The notes: generated by a model not told the origin, from the sequence alone. A stretch of DNA of 64,000 bases from Sneathiellales bacterium (GCA_028277845.1 JANQFL010000004.1:1-64000); one strand, 5' to 3'; shown: positions 10,471 through 21,638, counted from the first letter of the stretch. A program made the numbers and translations.

Positions 10471-10679
10471 CTCCGCTGCACGGGTGGATAGTTACACCGG
10501 AAATGATAACGCGATAAGGGGCCGAGAATTCTACTGGACATAAAGAAATGATTTAAGCTTAAAATAATTTTGTAATCCGCCGTGAAAGTACAGGCGGACA
10601 GGCGTATAACAGTATGAAAGCCGGGCCAAATCGCCGGACCGGCGCAACATCGTGAACCGCCCGGGGAGGCATTGACGGC

Positions 10680-12782
10680 ATGACGCTGAAAATCGGCATC
10701 GACGTGGGCGGTACGTTCACGGACTTTCTGGTCACCCGCGAGGGCGCCGACCCGCAGATCTTCAAGACCCTGTCGACGCCGAAAGACCCGTCCATCGGCG
10801 TCATCAACGGCTTGCGCGACATCGCCGATAGCATGGATCCGCCGCAGACGCTGGAAGAACTGGTAGCGGGCGTGGACACCATCGTGCACGGTACGACGGT
10901 GACCACCAACGCGACCCTGACCAGCAACGGCGCCAAGTCGGGCCTGATTACCACCGACGGCGTGCGTGACGCCCTGGAAATGCGCCGCGGCATCCGCGAG
11001 GAGCAGTACAACAACCGCTACACCAACGTGACGCCGCTGGTGCCGCGTTACCTGCGCCAGGGGGTCAAGGGCCGGCTGGACCGCAACGGTACGGAAGTCG
11101 AACCCCTCAACCTGGACGACGTGCGCAAGGCCATCGAAATCTTCAAGGCCGAGGACGTGCAGGCGGTTTCCATCTGCTTCATGAACGCCTTCGCCAACGC
11201 CGATCATGAACAGCAGGCGGCCGAACTGGTGCGGGCGGAATTGCCGGACGCCTACCTGACCGTCTCTACAGACCTGTTGCCGTCGATCCGGTTCTACGAC
11301 CGGGTCAGCACCACGGCGCTGAATTCCTATGTCGGCCCCATTCTCAGCCATTACCTCGACCAGTTGATGGGCCGTCTCGGTGAGATCGGCTTCAACGGCA
11401 TCCTGCTGATCATGCAGTCCAACGGCGGCGTCATGTCGCCGGAAATCGCCCGCGAGAACGCTGCCCTGACCCTGCTGTCCGGCCCCGCCGCCGGTCCAGG
11501 TGCAGGATTGGTCTATGCCCGCGCCCATGATCAGGAGAAGTGCATCGTCGTCGACATGGGCGGCACCAGCTTCGAGGCCGCCCTGGTGGTCAACAGCCCG
11601 ATCATGGTGAACGAGGGCGACATCGCCCGCCACCGCCTGGCATTGCCCATGCTGGGCATTCACACCATCGGCGCGGGCGGCGGCAGTATCGGCTGGATCG
11701 ACGAAGGCGGCCTGCTGCGCATGGGCCCGCAAAGCGCCGGCGCCGATCCGGGGCCGGTGAGCTACCAGAAGGGCGGCACCCTGCCCGCCTGCACCGACGC
11801 CGACGTGGTGCTGGGGTACCTCAATCCCGACTTCTTCGCCGGCGGCAAGATGCAGTTGGACGTCGAGGCCGCCCGCAAGGCCATCGAGGAACACGTGGCC
11901 AAGCCGCTGGGCATGAGCATCGAGGAAGCCGCCGCCGGCATGTACCGGGTGGTGTGCAACAACATGGCCCAGGGCGTGCGCGAGATCACCATCAAGCGCG
12001 GTTTCGATCCACGCGAGTTCCCCATGGTGGTGGCCGGCGGCGCCGGTCCCATCCATAGCTGCCTGATCTGCGACGAACTGGATATCCCGTTCCAGATCGT
12101 GCCGCGGGAATCCTCCATCCTGTGTGCCGTCGGCATGCTGATGAGCGACCTGAAGCACGACTTCGTGCGTACCTTCGTCGCCCGCTTCGACGACATGGAC
12201 TGGCCCAGGCTGCAGGCGCTGATCGAGGACATGCGGTCGGAAGGCGAAAAGCTGCTGATCGAGGAACGCATCGGCGAGGACCGGCGCGAATACTTCATCA
12301 AGCTCGATTGCCGTTACCAGAAGCAGTACCACGAGGTGTCGTTCGTGGTGCCGTCGGAGGCCGTGGCCAACGGCGACGGCGACACCATCGCCGGGCTGTT
12401 CCATGCCGAGCACAATCGTTTGTACGGCTATTCGCTGGAAGACCAGGGCACGCCGATCGAGATCATCAACGTGCGGGTCCAGGCCGTGGGCACCACCGAC
12501 AAGCCGGTCTACGCTGAGGAAGAGCACGCCGGGCCCGACCCGTCCGCCGCCCAGAAGGGCGAACGGTCGGTGTACATCCCCGAACGCAAGGACTTCGCCG
12601 TCGTGCCGGTATATGATGGCCACGCCCTGAAACGGGGCAACCGTATCACCGGACCGGCCATGATCGAGGAAGTCACGACGGCCATTTTCGTCAGCGAATC
12701 CTTCGACTGCGTCGTCGACAAGTTCGGATCCTTCGCCCTGTTCCGTAAAGACCGGGAAGACCTGGTCGCCGGGGCGCTCTAG
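10680..12782 (+). CDS. Hydantoinase/oxoprolinase family subunit A (HyuA-like)
   Basis: MTLKIGIDVGGTFTDFLV...IVHGTTVTTNATL...VDMGGTSFEAALV, 700 aa. Confidence 0.92.
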   Translation: MTLKIGIDVGGTFTDFLVTREGADPQIFKTLSTPKDPSIGVINGLRDIADSMDPPQTLEELVAGVDTIVHGTTVTTNATLTSNGAKSGLITTDGVRDALEMRRGIREEQYNNRYTNVTPLVPRYLRQGVKGRLDRNGTEVEPLNLDDVRKAIEIFKAEDVQAVSICFMNAFANADHEQQAAELVRAELPDAYLTVSTDLLPSIRFYDRVSTTALNSYVGPILSHYLDQLMGRLGEIGFNGILLIMQSNGGVMSPEIARENAALTLLSGPAAGPGAGLVYARAHDQEKCIVVDMGGTSFEAALVVNSPIMVNEGDIARHRLALPMLGIHTIGAGGGSIGWIDEGGLLRMGPQSAGADPGPVSYQKGGTLPACTDADVVLGYLNPDFFAGGKMQLDVEAARKAIEEHVAKPLGMSIEEAAAGMYRVVCNNMAQGVREITIKRGFDPREFPMVVAGGAGPIHSCLICDELDIPFQIVPRESSILCAVGMLMSDLKHDFVRTFVARFDDMDWPRLQALIEDMRSEGEKLLIEERIGEDRREYFIKLDCRYQKQYHEVSFVVPSEAVANGDGDTIAGLFHAEHNRLYGYSLEDQGTPIEIINVRVQAVGTTDKPVYAEEEHAGPDPSAAQKGERSVYIPERKDFAVVPVYDGHALKRGNRITGPAMIEEVTTAIFVSESFDCVVDKFGSFALFRKDREDLVAGAL

Positions 12783-12803
12783 GCAGGTACCAGGAGACAC
12801 ACA

Positions 12804-14495
12804 ATGAGCGATATCGATCCCATTCTGCTGTCCGTCTACGCCCGGGCGTTCCGGTCCATCACCGACGAGATGAGCGTGTCGCTGCAACAGACGGCGCGTT
12901 CGCCGATCCTGTGCGAGGCCAAGGACTTCGTCACCGGCATCTATGACGGTGAAGGCAATATGCTGGAGCAGACCGAGAACCTGCCCATCCTGGCCTTTTC
13001 GCTGGCCCCTGTGTGCAAGTACATCCTGGAGTATTTCGGCGACGACATTCACCCGGGCGACGTCATCTTCCACAACGACGTCTTCAGCATGGGCAACCAG
13101 AACAACGACGTCGCGGTCTACAAACCGATCTTCTTCGAGGACAAGCTGGTCGCCTGGTCGGCGGCCAAGGGCCACCAGGCCGACATCGGCGGCGCCGTAC
13201 AGGGCGGCTACAACCCCAACGCCGTCGAGGTGTGGCAGGAAGCGCTGCGTATCCCGCCGGTCAAGGTCTACGAGAAGGGCAAGCTGCGCAAGGACGTCTG
13301 GGACCTGATTTTCGCCAACATCCGCCTCGACATCGTGCAGGAGGACATGCGGGCCGAGATCGGGTCGTGCACGGTCGGCGAACGGCGCATCATCGCGCTG
13401 TTGGAGAAATACGGCCTCGACAGTTTCGAACGCCATAAGGAGGCCCTGTTCGACGCCACCCGCAAGATGATGGAGGCGGAGATCGCCACCATCCCCAACG
13501 GCGTCTACGAAGGTTCGGCGCCGGTCTATTACGACGGCCGGCACGAGGGCTCGAAGTTCACCATCCGGGTCAAGATCACCGTCGAGGACAATCATGTCAC
13601 CTTCGACTACAGCGATACGGACGCCGAGACCAACGGCTTCGTCAACGGCACCTACACATCATCGGCCTCGGCGACGCTGCTGACCTTCCTGCAGATGGTC
13701 AATCCGGACATCCCCCACAACGAGGGCATGATCCATCCCATCGACATCGTCATTCCCGAGGGCACCATCCTCAACGCCAGCTATCCCAAGGCGACGACAT
13801 ACGGCAACCACCTCTGCCCCAACAACGCCGATGCCATCATCCGGGCCCTGGCACCGGTCATTCCCGACCGCATCACGGCGGGCTGGAACCAGCTTCTGTG
13901 TTCCCTCAGCACCGGGCAGGACGACGCCAAGAACGACAAGTACGTCGATATCTTCTTCATGGGCATGAAGGGCGGTTCGGGCGCCATGAAGGGCACCGAC
14001 GGCTATGACCACATCGGCATGATCGATGCCTCGGGCGGCGTGCTCGATCAGGACTACGAAATGTTCGAGCAGCAGACCCCGCACCGGCTGATCAAGCACG
14101 AACTGCTGTGCGATTCCGCCGGCGCCGGTGAGTGGCGCGGCGGCCTGGGGGTCGAGACCGTATTCGAAGTGGGCTCGGAGGACACCCAGGTGGTGACCTT
14201 CGGCGACGGCGACTTCGAACCGGCGTTCGGCCTCAACGGCGGCGGCGAAGGCACGCTGAACATCATCAAGATGACCTACCCCGACGGATCGGAAGTGGTG
14301 CCGAAGAACAAGGACCTGATCCTGGAAGTGCCCAAGGGCACAATTTATTATCAACAGGCCGGCGGTGGTGGTGGGTACGGCGACCCCAAGGCCCGGCCGC
14401 GCGACCTGGTCGCCGCCGAAGTGCGCAACGGCGTCATCTCCGCCGACGTGGCCAAGTCGGTCTATGGATTGGACAAGGTCGAGGCGGCCGACTGA
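12804..14495 (+). CDS. Hydantoinase/oxoprolinase family subunit B (HyuB-like)
   Basis: 563 aa; HNDVFSMGNQNNDVAVYKPIFFEDKLVAWSAAKGHQADIGG; downstream of HyuA. Confidence 0.92.
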   Translation: MSDIDPILLSVYARAFRSITDEMSVSLQQTARSPILCEAKDFVTGIYDGEGNMLEQTENLPILAFSLAPVCKYILEYFGDDIHPGDVIFHNDVFSMGNQNNDVAVYKPIFFEDKLVAWSAAKGHQADIGGAVQGGYNPNAVEVWQEALRIPPVKVYEKGKLRKDVWDLIFANIRLDIVQEDMRAEIGSCTVGERRIIALLEKYGLDSFERHKEALFDATRKMMEAEIATIPNGVYEGSAPVYYDGRHEGSKFTIRVKITVEDNHVTFDYSDTDAETNGFVNGTYTSSASATLLTFLQMVNPDIPHNEGMIHPIDIVIPEGTILNASYPKATTYGNHLCPNNADAIIRALAPVIPDRITAGWNQLLCSLSTGQDDAKNDKYVDIFFMGMKGGSGAMKGTDGYDHIGMIDASGGVLDQDYEMFEQQTPHRLIKHELLCDSAGAGEWRGGLGVETVFEVGSEDTQVVTFGDGDFEPAFGLNGGGEGTLNIIKMTYPDGSEVVPKNKDLILEVPKGTIYYQQAGGGGGYGDPKARPRDLVAAEVRNGVISADVAKSVYGLDKVEAAD

Positions 14496-15637
14496 TGGAC
14501 TTCGATCTCAACGAAGAACAGAAGACCATCCAGGAGACCTTCGCCCGGTTCAGCGACGAACGCATCGCGCCCCAGGCCGAGGCCATCGACGAGTCCCACG
14601 ACTTCCCGCGCGAGCTGTTTCAGGAACTGGCCGACCTCGGGTTTTTCGGCCTGCGCTATCCAGAAGACATGGGCGGCTCCGAGGCCAACCTGCTGACGTT
14701 CTGCCTGGCCATCGGCGAAATCGCCCGGGGCTCTCTCTCCCTCGCGGCCTGCGTCTCCATGCAGTCGCTCATGGGCACCCATTTCGTGCACGCGCTCGGC
14801 AACGACGACATGCACGAGCGCCTGTTCAAGCCGGCCCTGCTTGGGCAGAAGGTCGGCGCCATCTGCATGACCGAACCCAATGCCGGCAGCGATCTCGGCG
14901 GCATTTCGACGGCGGCCGAGCGCACGAATGACGGTTATGTGATGAACGGCCAGAAGATGTGGGTGACGTCGGCGCCCCAGGCCGACTTCTTCACCGTGTT
15001 CGCCAAGGCCGGCGATCCGGGCGAGGAGAAGAAACTGACCATCTTCCTGGTCGAGAAGGATTTCCCCGGCGTCAAGGTGGGCAAACCGATCGAGAAGATG
15101 GGCGTGTGGGGCCTGCCGACGTCGGAACTGGCGTTCGAAGACTGCAAGATCCCGGAAACCCACCGGCTGTGCGCATACGGTGAAGGCGAGAAGCATCTGC
15201 GCAAAATCCTGGCGGAGATCCGCATCATGACCGGCGCCCTGGCCATCGGGGTCGGCCGCGCCGCTCTCGCCTACAGCATTCAGTACGCCGCCGAGCGGGT
15301 GCAGTTCGGCCGCGCCATCAACCGCTACCAGGCGATCCAGATGAAGCTGGCCGAAATGGGCACCGACCTGGAAGCCGCGACCCAGCTGGTGCACTACGCC
15401 GCCTGGCTCAAGGACAACGACCGACCGCACCACAAACAGGCGGCCATGGCCAAGCTGTTCGCCTCGGAAGCCGCGGCGGAGATCTGCGACAAGGCGGCCC
15501 GGGTGCTGGCCTCCTACGGCTTCGCCATGGAGTATCCGGTGCAGCGCTATCTGCGTGACATCCGCTTCACCCTGATCGGTGGCGGGACCAGCGATATCCT
15601 CAAACTGATCATTGCCAAGGAGCTGTCGACGGCATGA
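14495..15637 (+). CDS. Acyl-CoA dehydrogenase
   Basis: MDFDLNEEQKTIQETFARFSDERIAPQAEAID...AICMTEPNAGSDLGG...VQFGRAINRYQAIQMKLAEM. Confidence 0.93.
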   Translation: MDFDLNEEQKTIQETFARFSDERIAPQAEAIDESHDFPRELFQELADLGFFGLRYPEDMGGSEANLLTFCLAIGEIARGSLSLAACVSMQSLMGTHFVHALGNDDMHERLFKPALLGQKVGAICMTEPNAGSDLGGISTAAERTNDGYVMNGQKMWVTSAPQADFFTVFAKAGDPGEEKKLTIFLVEKDFPGVKVGKPIEKMGVWGLPTSELAFEDCKIPETHRLCAYGEGEKHLRKILAEIRIMTGALAIGVGRAALAYSIQYAAERVQFGRAINRYQAIQMKLAEMGTDLEAATQLVHYAAWLKDNDRPHHKQAAMAKLFASEAAAEICDKAARVLASYGFAMEYPVQRYLRDIRFTLIGGGTSDILKLIIAKELSTA

Positions 15638-15837
15638 CCTGGTTCGGGTCACATTTGGCTGAAAAGTGGGACTTTTTATTTGCTGTAAAGCCTGTCATGA
15701 CGGCAATATCAGGTCTGGAAGCGATGTCTGCGGACCGCTCGAAATTGACACGCCGGCCACGGGTCCCCGTCCACACGGGACCGGGCGGCGGATTACCGCG
15801 CAAAACTGTTGTTAGTGGGTGTTAAACGGACACGGGA

Positions 15838-16236
15838 TTGAACGTGGGACGGAAAATCAAAGTATTGATCGCCAAACCGGGTCTTGACGGCCACGATGTC
15901 GGCGCCAAGGTTGTTGTCAGAGCCCTGGCGGATGCCGGCTTCGAGGTGCTTTATACCGGCCTGCATCAGACACCGGAGACCATCGCCGCCGAGGCCCGCG
16001 ACGAGGACGTGGACGTGATCGGCCTGTCGATCCTGTCGGGTTCGCACATTCCGCTGTGCCGCAAGCTGAAGGAACTGCTGGCGGGCGACGGGCTGGACGA
16101 AAAGCTGTGGATCGTCGGCGGCAACATTCCGGCCCAGGACCGCGAGGCGCTGAACGAGATCGGCGTCGATGGCGTGTTCCCGACCGGCACCGATCTGGAC
16201 GAGATCGCCAACTTCATCCGGGAGAAAGTCGCATGA
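15838..16236 (+). CDS. Cobalamin-binding small subunit of an acyl-CoA mutase (TTG or GTG start)
   Basis: [41 protein letters not shown]12-binding DxHxxG motif (DGHDVG); followed by the large subunit. Confidence 0.9.
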   Translation: MNVGRKIKVLIAKPGLDGHDVGAKVVVRALADAGFEVLYTGLHQTPETIAAEARDEDVDVIGLSILSGSHIPLCRKLKELLAGDGLDEKLWIVGGNIPAQDREALNEIGVDGVFPTGTDLDEIANFIREKVA

Positions 16237-17867
16237 CGGCCGAAACCGCGAAAAAACCGGCACCGGAGGCCGACGAGAACCGCGTCGTCAACGAATCCGG
16301 CATCGAGATCAAAACCCTCTATACCGCCAAGGACGTGGTCGAATCGGGCGGCGTCGACGCCAGCCTGCCGGGCAAGCCGCCGTTCACCCGCGGCATCCAC
16401 GGCGAGATGTACCGCAAGCGGCCCTGGACCATGCGCCAGTACACCGGTTTCGCCAACGCCGCCGACACCAACGAACGCTTCCACTACCTCATCCGCAACG
16501 GCCAGACCGGCCTCAACGTGGCCTTCGACCTGGCGACCCAGTGCGGCTACGACTCGGACGCGCCCGAGGCGCTCGGCGAAGTGGGCCGTGTCGGCATGGC
16601 CGTCGATACGCTGAAGGATTTCGAGATCGCCTTCGACGGCATCGACCTGGACAAGATCACGGTGTCGCTGACCATCAACGGCTCCGCCGCCATCCTCATC
16701 GCCATGTATCTGGCCATGGCCGAGAAGCGGGGCTACGACACCAAGTCGCTCCGCGGCACCGCGCAGAACGACATCCTCAAGGAATTCATCGGCCGCGGCA
16801 CCTGGATCTATCCGGTCGACGCCTCCATGAAGCTGGTCGCCGACACCATCGAGTACTGCGCCCACAACGCGCCGAAATACAGCCCGGTCAGCGTCTGCGG
16901 CTATCACATCCGCGAATCCGGCGCCTCGCCGGCCGAGGAAATGGCGTATGCCTTCTGCATCGCCAAGGCCTACATGGACGACGTGCTCAAGCGCGGTCTT
17001 GACGTCGACGAGTTCGCCGGGCGGCTGTCGTTCAACTTCAACATCTTCGGCAACCTGTTCGAGCAGGTCGCCAAGTTCCGGGCGGCAAGACGGCTCTGGG
17101 GCAAGATCGTGCTGGAGGAATACGGCGCGACCAATCCGAAGTCGGGTTGGATGCGCATGATCGCCGGCGGCGGCGGTTTCGGCCTGACCATCCAGCAGCC
17201 GGAAAACAACATCATGCGCGGCGCCTATTACGCCCTGGTGGCCGCCCTGTCGGGCGCGCAGACCATGGCGCTGTGCTGCTACGACGAGGCCTATACGATC
17301 CCGACGCCCAAGGCGCAGAAGCTCTCGCTGCGCACCATGCAGCTGCTGATCGAGGAGATCGGCCTGACCGACACGGTCGATCCCCTGGGCGGGTCCTATT
17401 ACATCGAGACCCTGACCAACCAGATGGAGCAGAAGATGATCGACATCATGGCCCAGGTGGACCGTGAGGGCGGCATCGTGAAATCCGTGTCGGAGGGCCG
17501 CATCCAGTCGCATGTCTCGCAGCAGGCCTACGAGCACCAGCGCGACATCCAGTCCGGCGCGTTTCCCAAGGTCGGCGTCAACCGCTATGTGGACGAGGAC
17601 GACGGCGAGGAGCAGCACGACGTCGAGCTGCATCCCTACGACGAGGCAGGCGCCCAGGCCCAGGTCGACGCGCTGCACAAGGTCAAGGCGGAGCGCGACG
17701 AGGCTGCCGTGCAGGCGGCGCTGGCCAAGCTGCGCGAGGATGCCCAGGCCGACCGCAACGTCATGCCGGCGCTGATGGAGGCCGTAAAGGCCTACGCCAC
17801 CGTCGGCGAAATGAGCGACACCATGGTCGAGGTCTTCGGCCGCTATCAGGAACCGATCCGGTTCTGA
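16233..17867 (+). CDS. Methylmalonyl-CoA-mutase-family large (substrate-binding) subunit
   Basis: [88 protein letters not shown]; overlaps upstream ORF by ATGA. Confidence 0.88.
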   Translation: MTAETAKKPAPEADENRVVNESGIEIKTLYTAKDVVESGGVDASLPGKPPFTRGIHGEMYRKRPWTMRQYTGFANAADTNERFHYLIRNGQTGLNVAFDLATQCGYDSDAPEALGEVGRVGMAVDTLKDFEIAFDGIDLDKITVSLTINGSAAILIAMYLAMAEKRGYDTKSLRGTAQNDILKEFIGRGTWIYPVDASMKLVADTIEYCAHNAPKYSPVSVCGYHIRESGASPAEEMAYAFCIAKAYMDDVLKRGLDVDEFAGRLSFNFNIFGNLFEQVAKFRAARRLWGKIVLEEYGATNPKSGWMRMIAGGGGFGLTIQQPENNIMRGAYYALVAALSGAQTMALCCYDEAYTIPTPKAQKLSLRTMQLLIEEIGLTDTVDPLGGSYYIETLTNQMEQKMIDIMAQVDREGGIVKSVSEGRIQSHVSQQAYEHQRDIQSGAFPKVGVNRYVDEDDGEEQHDVELHPYDEAGAQAQVDALHKVKAERDEAAVQAALAKLREDAQADRNVMPALMEAVKAYATVGEMSDTMVEVFGRYQEPIRF

Positions 17868-17895
17868 TCAGAAGTTGGGGGCAGACTTGACTGCG

Positions 17896-18777
17896 ATGGA
17901 AAGCATTACGCAACCGGGTATCGAGGCCTACGAGGCGCCCGCCAGCATCGCCGACGCGGTGCAGGTCCTGGCCCGCGGCGACGTCACCGTGCTCGCCGGC
18001 GGCACCGACCTGACGGTCCAGGTCGACGCCGGCCGCATCACCTATGGCAAGACGCTGATGAACATCCGGCGCATCGCCGAACTGCAGGGCGTCAGCGAAG
18101 CCGGCGGCCGCATCTCCATCGGCGCCCTGACCACGGTGACCAACATCCTCGACGACGACGCCCTGGCCCAGTCGGTGCCGGTGCTGCGCGCCACCGCCGA
18201 CCGTTTCGCCAGCATGCAGATCCGCAACGCCGCGACCATCGGCGGCAATCTGGTCAACGCCTCCCCCGCCGGCGACATGATCGTGCCGCTGCTGCTGCTC
18301 GACGCCGACGTCGAGCTGGCGTCGTGGCGGGACGGCGCCGTGTCGACGCGCTCGGTGGCGTTGAAGGACTTCTTCACCGGCCCTGGCAAGACCGTGCGGG
18401 CCGACAACGAACTGCTGACCAGGGTCACCTTCGCCAAACCGGCGGCGGGCTTCGCCGCCCGCTTCGAGAAGTCGGGCCCGCGCCCGGCGCTGGAGATTTC
18501 CACCGTCTCCGCCGGCGTCGCCGGCACGCTGGAGAACGGCGTGCTGAGCAACGTCCGGGTCGTGCTGGGCGCCGTGGCACCGACGCCGCTGCGGGCGGCC
18601 AAGGCCGAAGCGGCGCTCGAGGGCAAGACGCTGGACGGCGACACCATCGCCGCGGGTGCAGCGGCGGCATGCGACGACTGCACCCCGATCGACGACGTCC
18701 GGGCCTCGGCCTGGTACCGCCACCACCTGGTTCGCGTATTCATGGAAAGGCTGCTGACCGATGTCGCTGAAAACTGA
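17896..18777 (+). CDS. FAD-binding subunit of a xanthine dehydrogenase/CO-dehydrogenase-type molybdenum hydroxylase
   Basis: VLAGGTDLTVQVDAGR...RNAATIGGNLVNASPAGDMIVPLL. Confidence 0.92.
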   Translation: MESITQPGIEAYEAPASIADAVQVLARGDVTVLAGGTDLTVQVDAGRITYGKTLMNIRRIAELQGVSEAGGRISIGALTTVTNILDDDALAQSVPVLRATADRFASMQIRNAATIGGNLVNASPAGDMIVPLLLLDADVELASWRDGAVSTRSVALKDFFTGPGKTVRADNELLTRVTFAKPAAGFAARFEKSGPRPALEISTVSAGVAGTLENGVLSNVRVVLGAVAPTPLRAAKAEAALEGKTLDGDTIAAGAAAACDDCTPIDDVRASAWYRHHLVRVFMERLLTDVAEN

Positions 18778-19246
18778 GGTTTCATTCACGCTCAACGGCC
18801 GTGCCGTACAAGTAACCGTGCCGGTGGATATGAACGTGCTGACCATGCTGCGCGACGAGCTCAACATGACCGGCACCAAATATGCCTGCGGCGAGGGCGA
18901 ATGCGGTGCCTGCACGGTCGACGTGGACGGCGAGACCATCAACTCGTGCCTGATGTACGCCGTCGACTGCGAGGGCCGCGCCATCACGACGATCGAAGGT
19001 CTGCGCACGGCGGACGGGCTCGACCCCATGCAGAAGGCCTTCGTCGACCACGGCGCCATCCAGTGCGGCTTCTGCATGCCCGGCATGATCATGCAGGCCA
19101 AGCACCTGGTGGCCAAGAACCCGAACATGACCGACGACGACCTGCGGCGCGGACTGGAAGGCAATGTCTGCCGCTGCACCGGGTATTACAAAGTCTTCGA
19201 TGCCGTGAAGGACGTCGTCCGTGGCACCGCCGAAGCGGCCGAATAG
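18761..19246 (+). CDS. 2Fe-2S subunit of the molybdenum hydroxylase
   Basis: CGEGECGACTVDVDG and CGFCMPGMIM...GLEGNVCRCTGY motifs. Confidence 0.95.
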   Translation: MSLKTEVSFTLNGRAVQVTVPVDMNVLTMLRDELNMTGTKYACGEGECGACTVDVDGETINSCLMYAVDCEGRAITTIEGLRTADGLDPMQKAFVDHGAIQCGFCMPGMIMQAKHLVAKNPNMTDDDLRRGLEGNVCRCTGYYKVFDAVKDVVRGTAEAAE

Positions 19247-19280
19247 AAACTAGAGCCGCCTGCATTCTTAAGGATCAGAC

Positions 19281-21605
19281 ATGACGACCGTGATCGAAAA
19301 AGACAGCATTATCGGCAAGCGCATTCCCAAACCGGACGCGCCCGACAAGGCCGTCGGCCGCACCCGCTACATCAACGACATGGAACTGCCGTTGATGCTG
19401 ATCGGCAAGATCCTGCACACCGACCGGGTGCACGCGACCATCAAGTCCATCGATGTGTCGGCCGCCCGCGCCCTGCCCGGGGTGCACGCCGTTCTGACCG
19501 CCGACGACGTGCCGGAGAGCCTGAAGTTCGGCATCGCCCGCGACAACATCCCGCTCAAGGGCGGCAAGGTGCGCTGCACCCGAGACGAGATCGCCGCCGT
19601 GGCGGCGGAGACCGAGGACATCGCCGACCAGGCGCTGAAGCTGATCAAGGTGGAGTACGAGGACCTGCCCGGCCTGTTCGACGTGCACGAGGCGCTCGAG
19701 GACGACGCGCCGCAGATCCACGACGACCGCCCCGGCAACAAGGGCCTGGCCTACAGCCACCACAGCGGCGACCTGGCGGCGGCGGAAGCCGAGTCCGACA
19801 TCATCCTCGAAAACACCTTCAAGGTGCACTACGTCACCCACTGCTGCATGGGGACGAGTGCCGTCCTGGCCGACTTCGACGCCGACGGCAAGCTGACCAT
19901 CTATTCCCAGACCCAGTATCCCTACAATTTCAAGATGGACCTGGCGCCGGCCCTGAACATCCATCCCGGCGACATCCGCGTCATCCAGCCGCCGGTGGGC
20001 GGCGCCTTCGGGTCGAAGCTGGACGTCTATCCGTTCGAGCCGATCTGCGTGCTGCTGGCCCGGGCGACGCAACGGCCGGTCAAACTGGTGTTCAGCCGCG
20101 AGGAGGAATTCATCAACGCGCCGACCCGCCAGCCGGTGGAAATCCATCTGCGCAGCGGCGTCAAGAAAGACGGCACGATGACGTTCCGCCACGTCAACAG
20201 CCTGTTGAACAACGGCGCCTACACGTCGTGGGGCGCGACCACGCCCTACGTCATGATGCGGACGTTTTCGTCCCACTTCCGCCTTCAGGCGATCAGCTAC
20301 GACGCCCAGGCGGTCTACACCAACAATCCCTATGCCGGTTCGTTCCGTGGCTACGGCAACGTGCAGGCGACCTACTGCACCTCGATCCACGCCGACATGA
20401 TGGCCGAGGCCGTGGGCATGGACCCGATCAGCTTCGGTATCAAGAACGCCCAGGACGAAGGCGAAGTGACGCCCCAGGGCGCGGTGTTGAACGACTGCGT
20501 GTTCGCCGAGCTGCTGAAGATCGCCGGCGAGAAGACCGACTTCGTCAACAAGATGAAGACATACGCCGCCGAGCGCGACAAGCCCGGCCGCATCAAGCGC
20601 GGCATCGGTATCGCCTCGTCGATCCACAACGCCGGCGGCGCCAAGATCCACAAGTCGGACGGCTGCGGCACCATCCTCAAGCTGGACGACTACGCCCGCG
20701 CCACCATCATCACCGGCGCCTCGGAAATCGGCCAGGGCATCGACGCGGTGCTGTGCCAGATCATCTCCGAGGAACTGGGCATCCCGGTCAAGGACGTCAC
20801 GGTGGTCAACAACGACTCGGCCATCGGTCCGTGGGACGTGGGCGTGCACGCCAGCCGCACCACCTTCATTGCCGGCAATTCCGCCCAACGGGCGGCGCGC
20901 CGGGCGAAGGAGCAGATCCTCAACTACGCCGCGTCGCGCGCCAATGTGGGCGCCGGCGAGCTGGATCTGCGCGGCGGTCATGTGGTGCAGTCGAAGGACG
21001 GTGTCTCCGTCGCCAAACTCGACAAAGTGCTGCGCGAGATGCACTTCAAGGAAGACAGCGAACTGGTGATGACCACCGACTATTACGAGCCGCCGAGCGA
21101 GCCGGAAGGCGAGAACCATGTCGGCGACATGTCGGCCGCCTACTCCCACGCCGTGCACGTGGTGGAAGCGGAAATCGACACCGAGACCGGCGTCATCACG
21201 GTGGAGAAGATCACCTCGGTGCAGGACGTCGGCCGCATCGTCAACGAGATGGGCCTGGAGGCCCAGATCGAAGGCGGCATCATCATGGGTCTGGGTTACG
21301 CGCTCAGCGAGGAACTGCAGATCGAAGACGGCTATGTCCGCAATCCCAACTTCCGCGACTACAAAGTGATGACGGCACCGGAAATCCCGGAGATGGAACT
21401 GCATTTCGTCGAAAGCCAGTCGTCCACCGGTCCGTTGGGCGCCAAGGGTATCGCCGAGCTGCCGACCATCGTCATCGCGCCGGCGGTGGCCAACGCGCTC
21501 TACAACGCCACGGGCATCCGCATCTTCAATCCGCCGCTGACGCCGGAGAAGGTCGCCCGCGCCATCTGGGAGCGCGACCAGGGCCATGCTCAGGCCGCTG
21601 AATAA
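19281..21605 (+). CDS. Molybdopterin-binding subunit of the xanthine dehydrogenase-type enzyme
   Basis: 774 aa; PVGGAFGSKLD, FRGYGNVQATY, TGASEIGQGIDAVLCQI. Confidence 0.93.
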   Translation: MTTVIEKDSIIGKRIPKPDAPDKAVGRTRYINDMELPLMLIGKILHTDRVHATIKSIDVSAARALPGVHAVLTADDVPESLKFGIARDNIPLKGGKVRCTRDEIAAVAAETEDIADQALKLIKVEYEDLPGLFDVHEALEDDAPQIHDDRPGNKGLAYSHHSGDLAAAEAESDIILENTFKVHYVTHCCMGTSAVLADFDADGKLTIYSQTQYPYNFKMDLAPALNIHPGDIRVIQPPVGGAFGSKLDVYPFEPICVLLARATQRPVKLVFSREEEFINAPTRQPVEIHLRSGVKKDGTMTFRHVNSLLNNGAYTSWGATTPYVMMRTFSSHFRLQAISYDAQAVYTNNPYAGSFRGYGNVQATYCTSIHADMMAEAVGMDPISFGIKNAQDEGEVTPQGAVLNDCVFAELLKIAGEKTDFVNKMKTYAAERDKPGRIKRGIGIASSIHNAGGAKIHKSDGCGTILKLDDYARATIITGASEIGQGIDAVLCQIISEELGIPVKDVTVVNNDSAIGPWDVGVHASRTTFIAGNSAQRAARRAKEQILNYAASRANVGAGELDLRGGHVVQSKDGVSVAKLDKVLREMHFKEDSELVMTTDYYEPPSEPEGENHVGDMSAAYSHAVHVVEAEIDTETGVITVEKITSVQDVGRIVNEMGLEAQIEGGIIMGLGYALSEELQIEDGYVRNPNFRDYKVMTAPEIPEMELHFVESQSSTGPLGAKGIAELPTIVIAPAVANALYNATGIRIFNPPLTPEKVARAIWERDQGHAQAAE

Positions 21606-21638
21606 CGAACGCCGAACTGAAGAAGGAACCGCCGCCTT

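Noticed and set aside
10461-13595. 1044-aa minus-strand ORF antisense to hydantoinase genes
   Set aside because: Artefact of GC-rich codon bias; the plus strand encodes clear HyuA/HyuB, and the antisense product is low-complexity (H/D/V/Q-rich).
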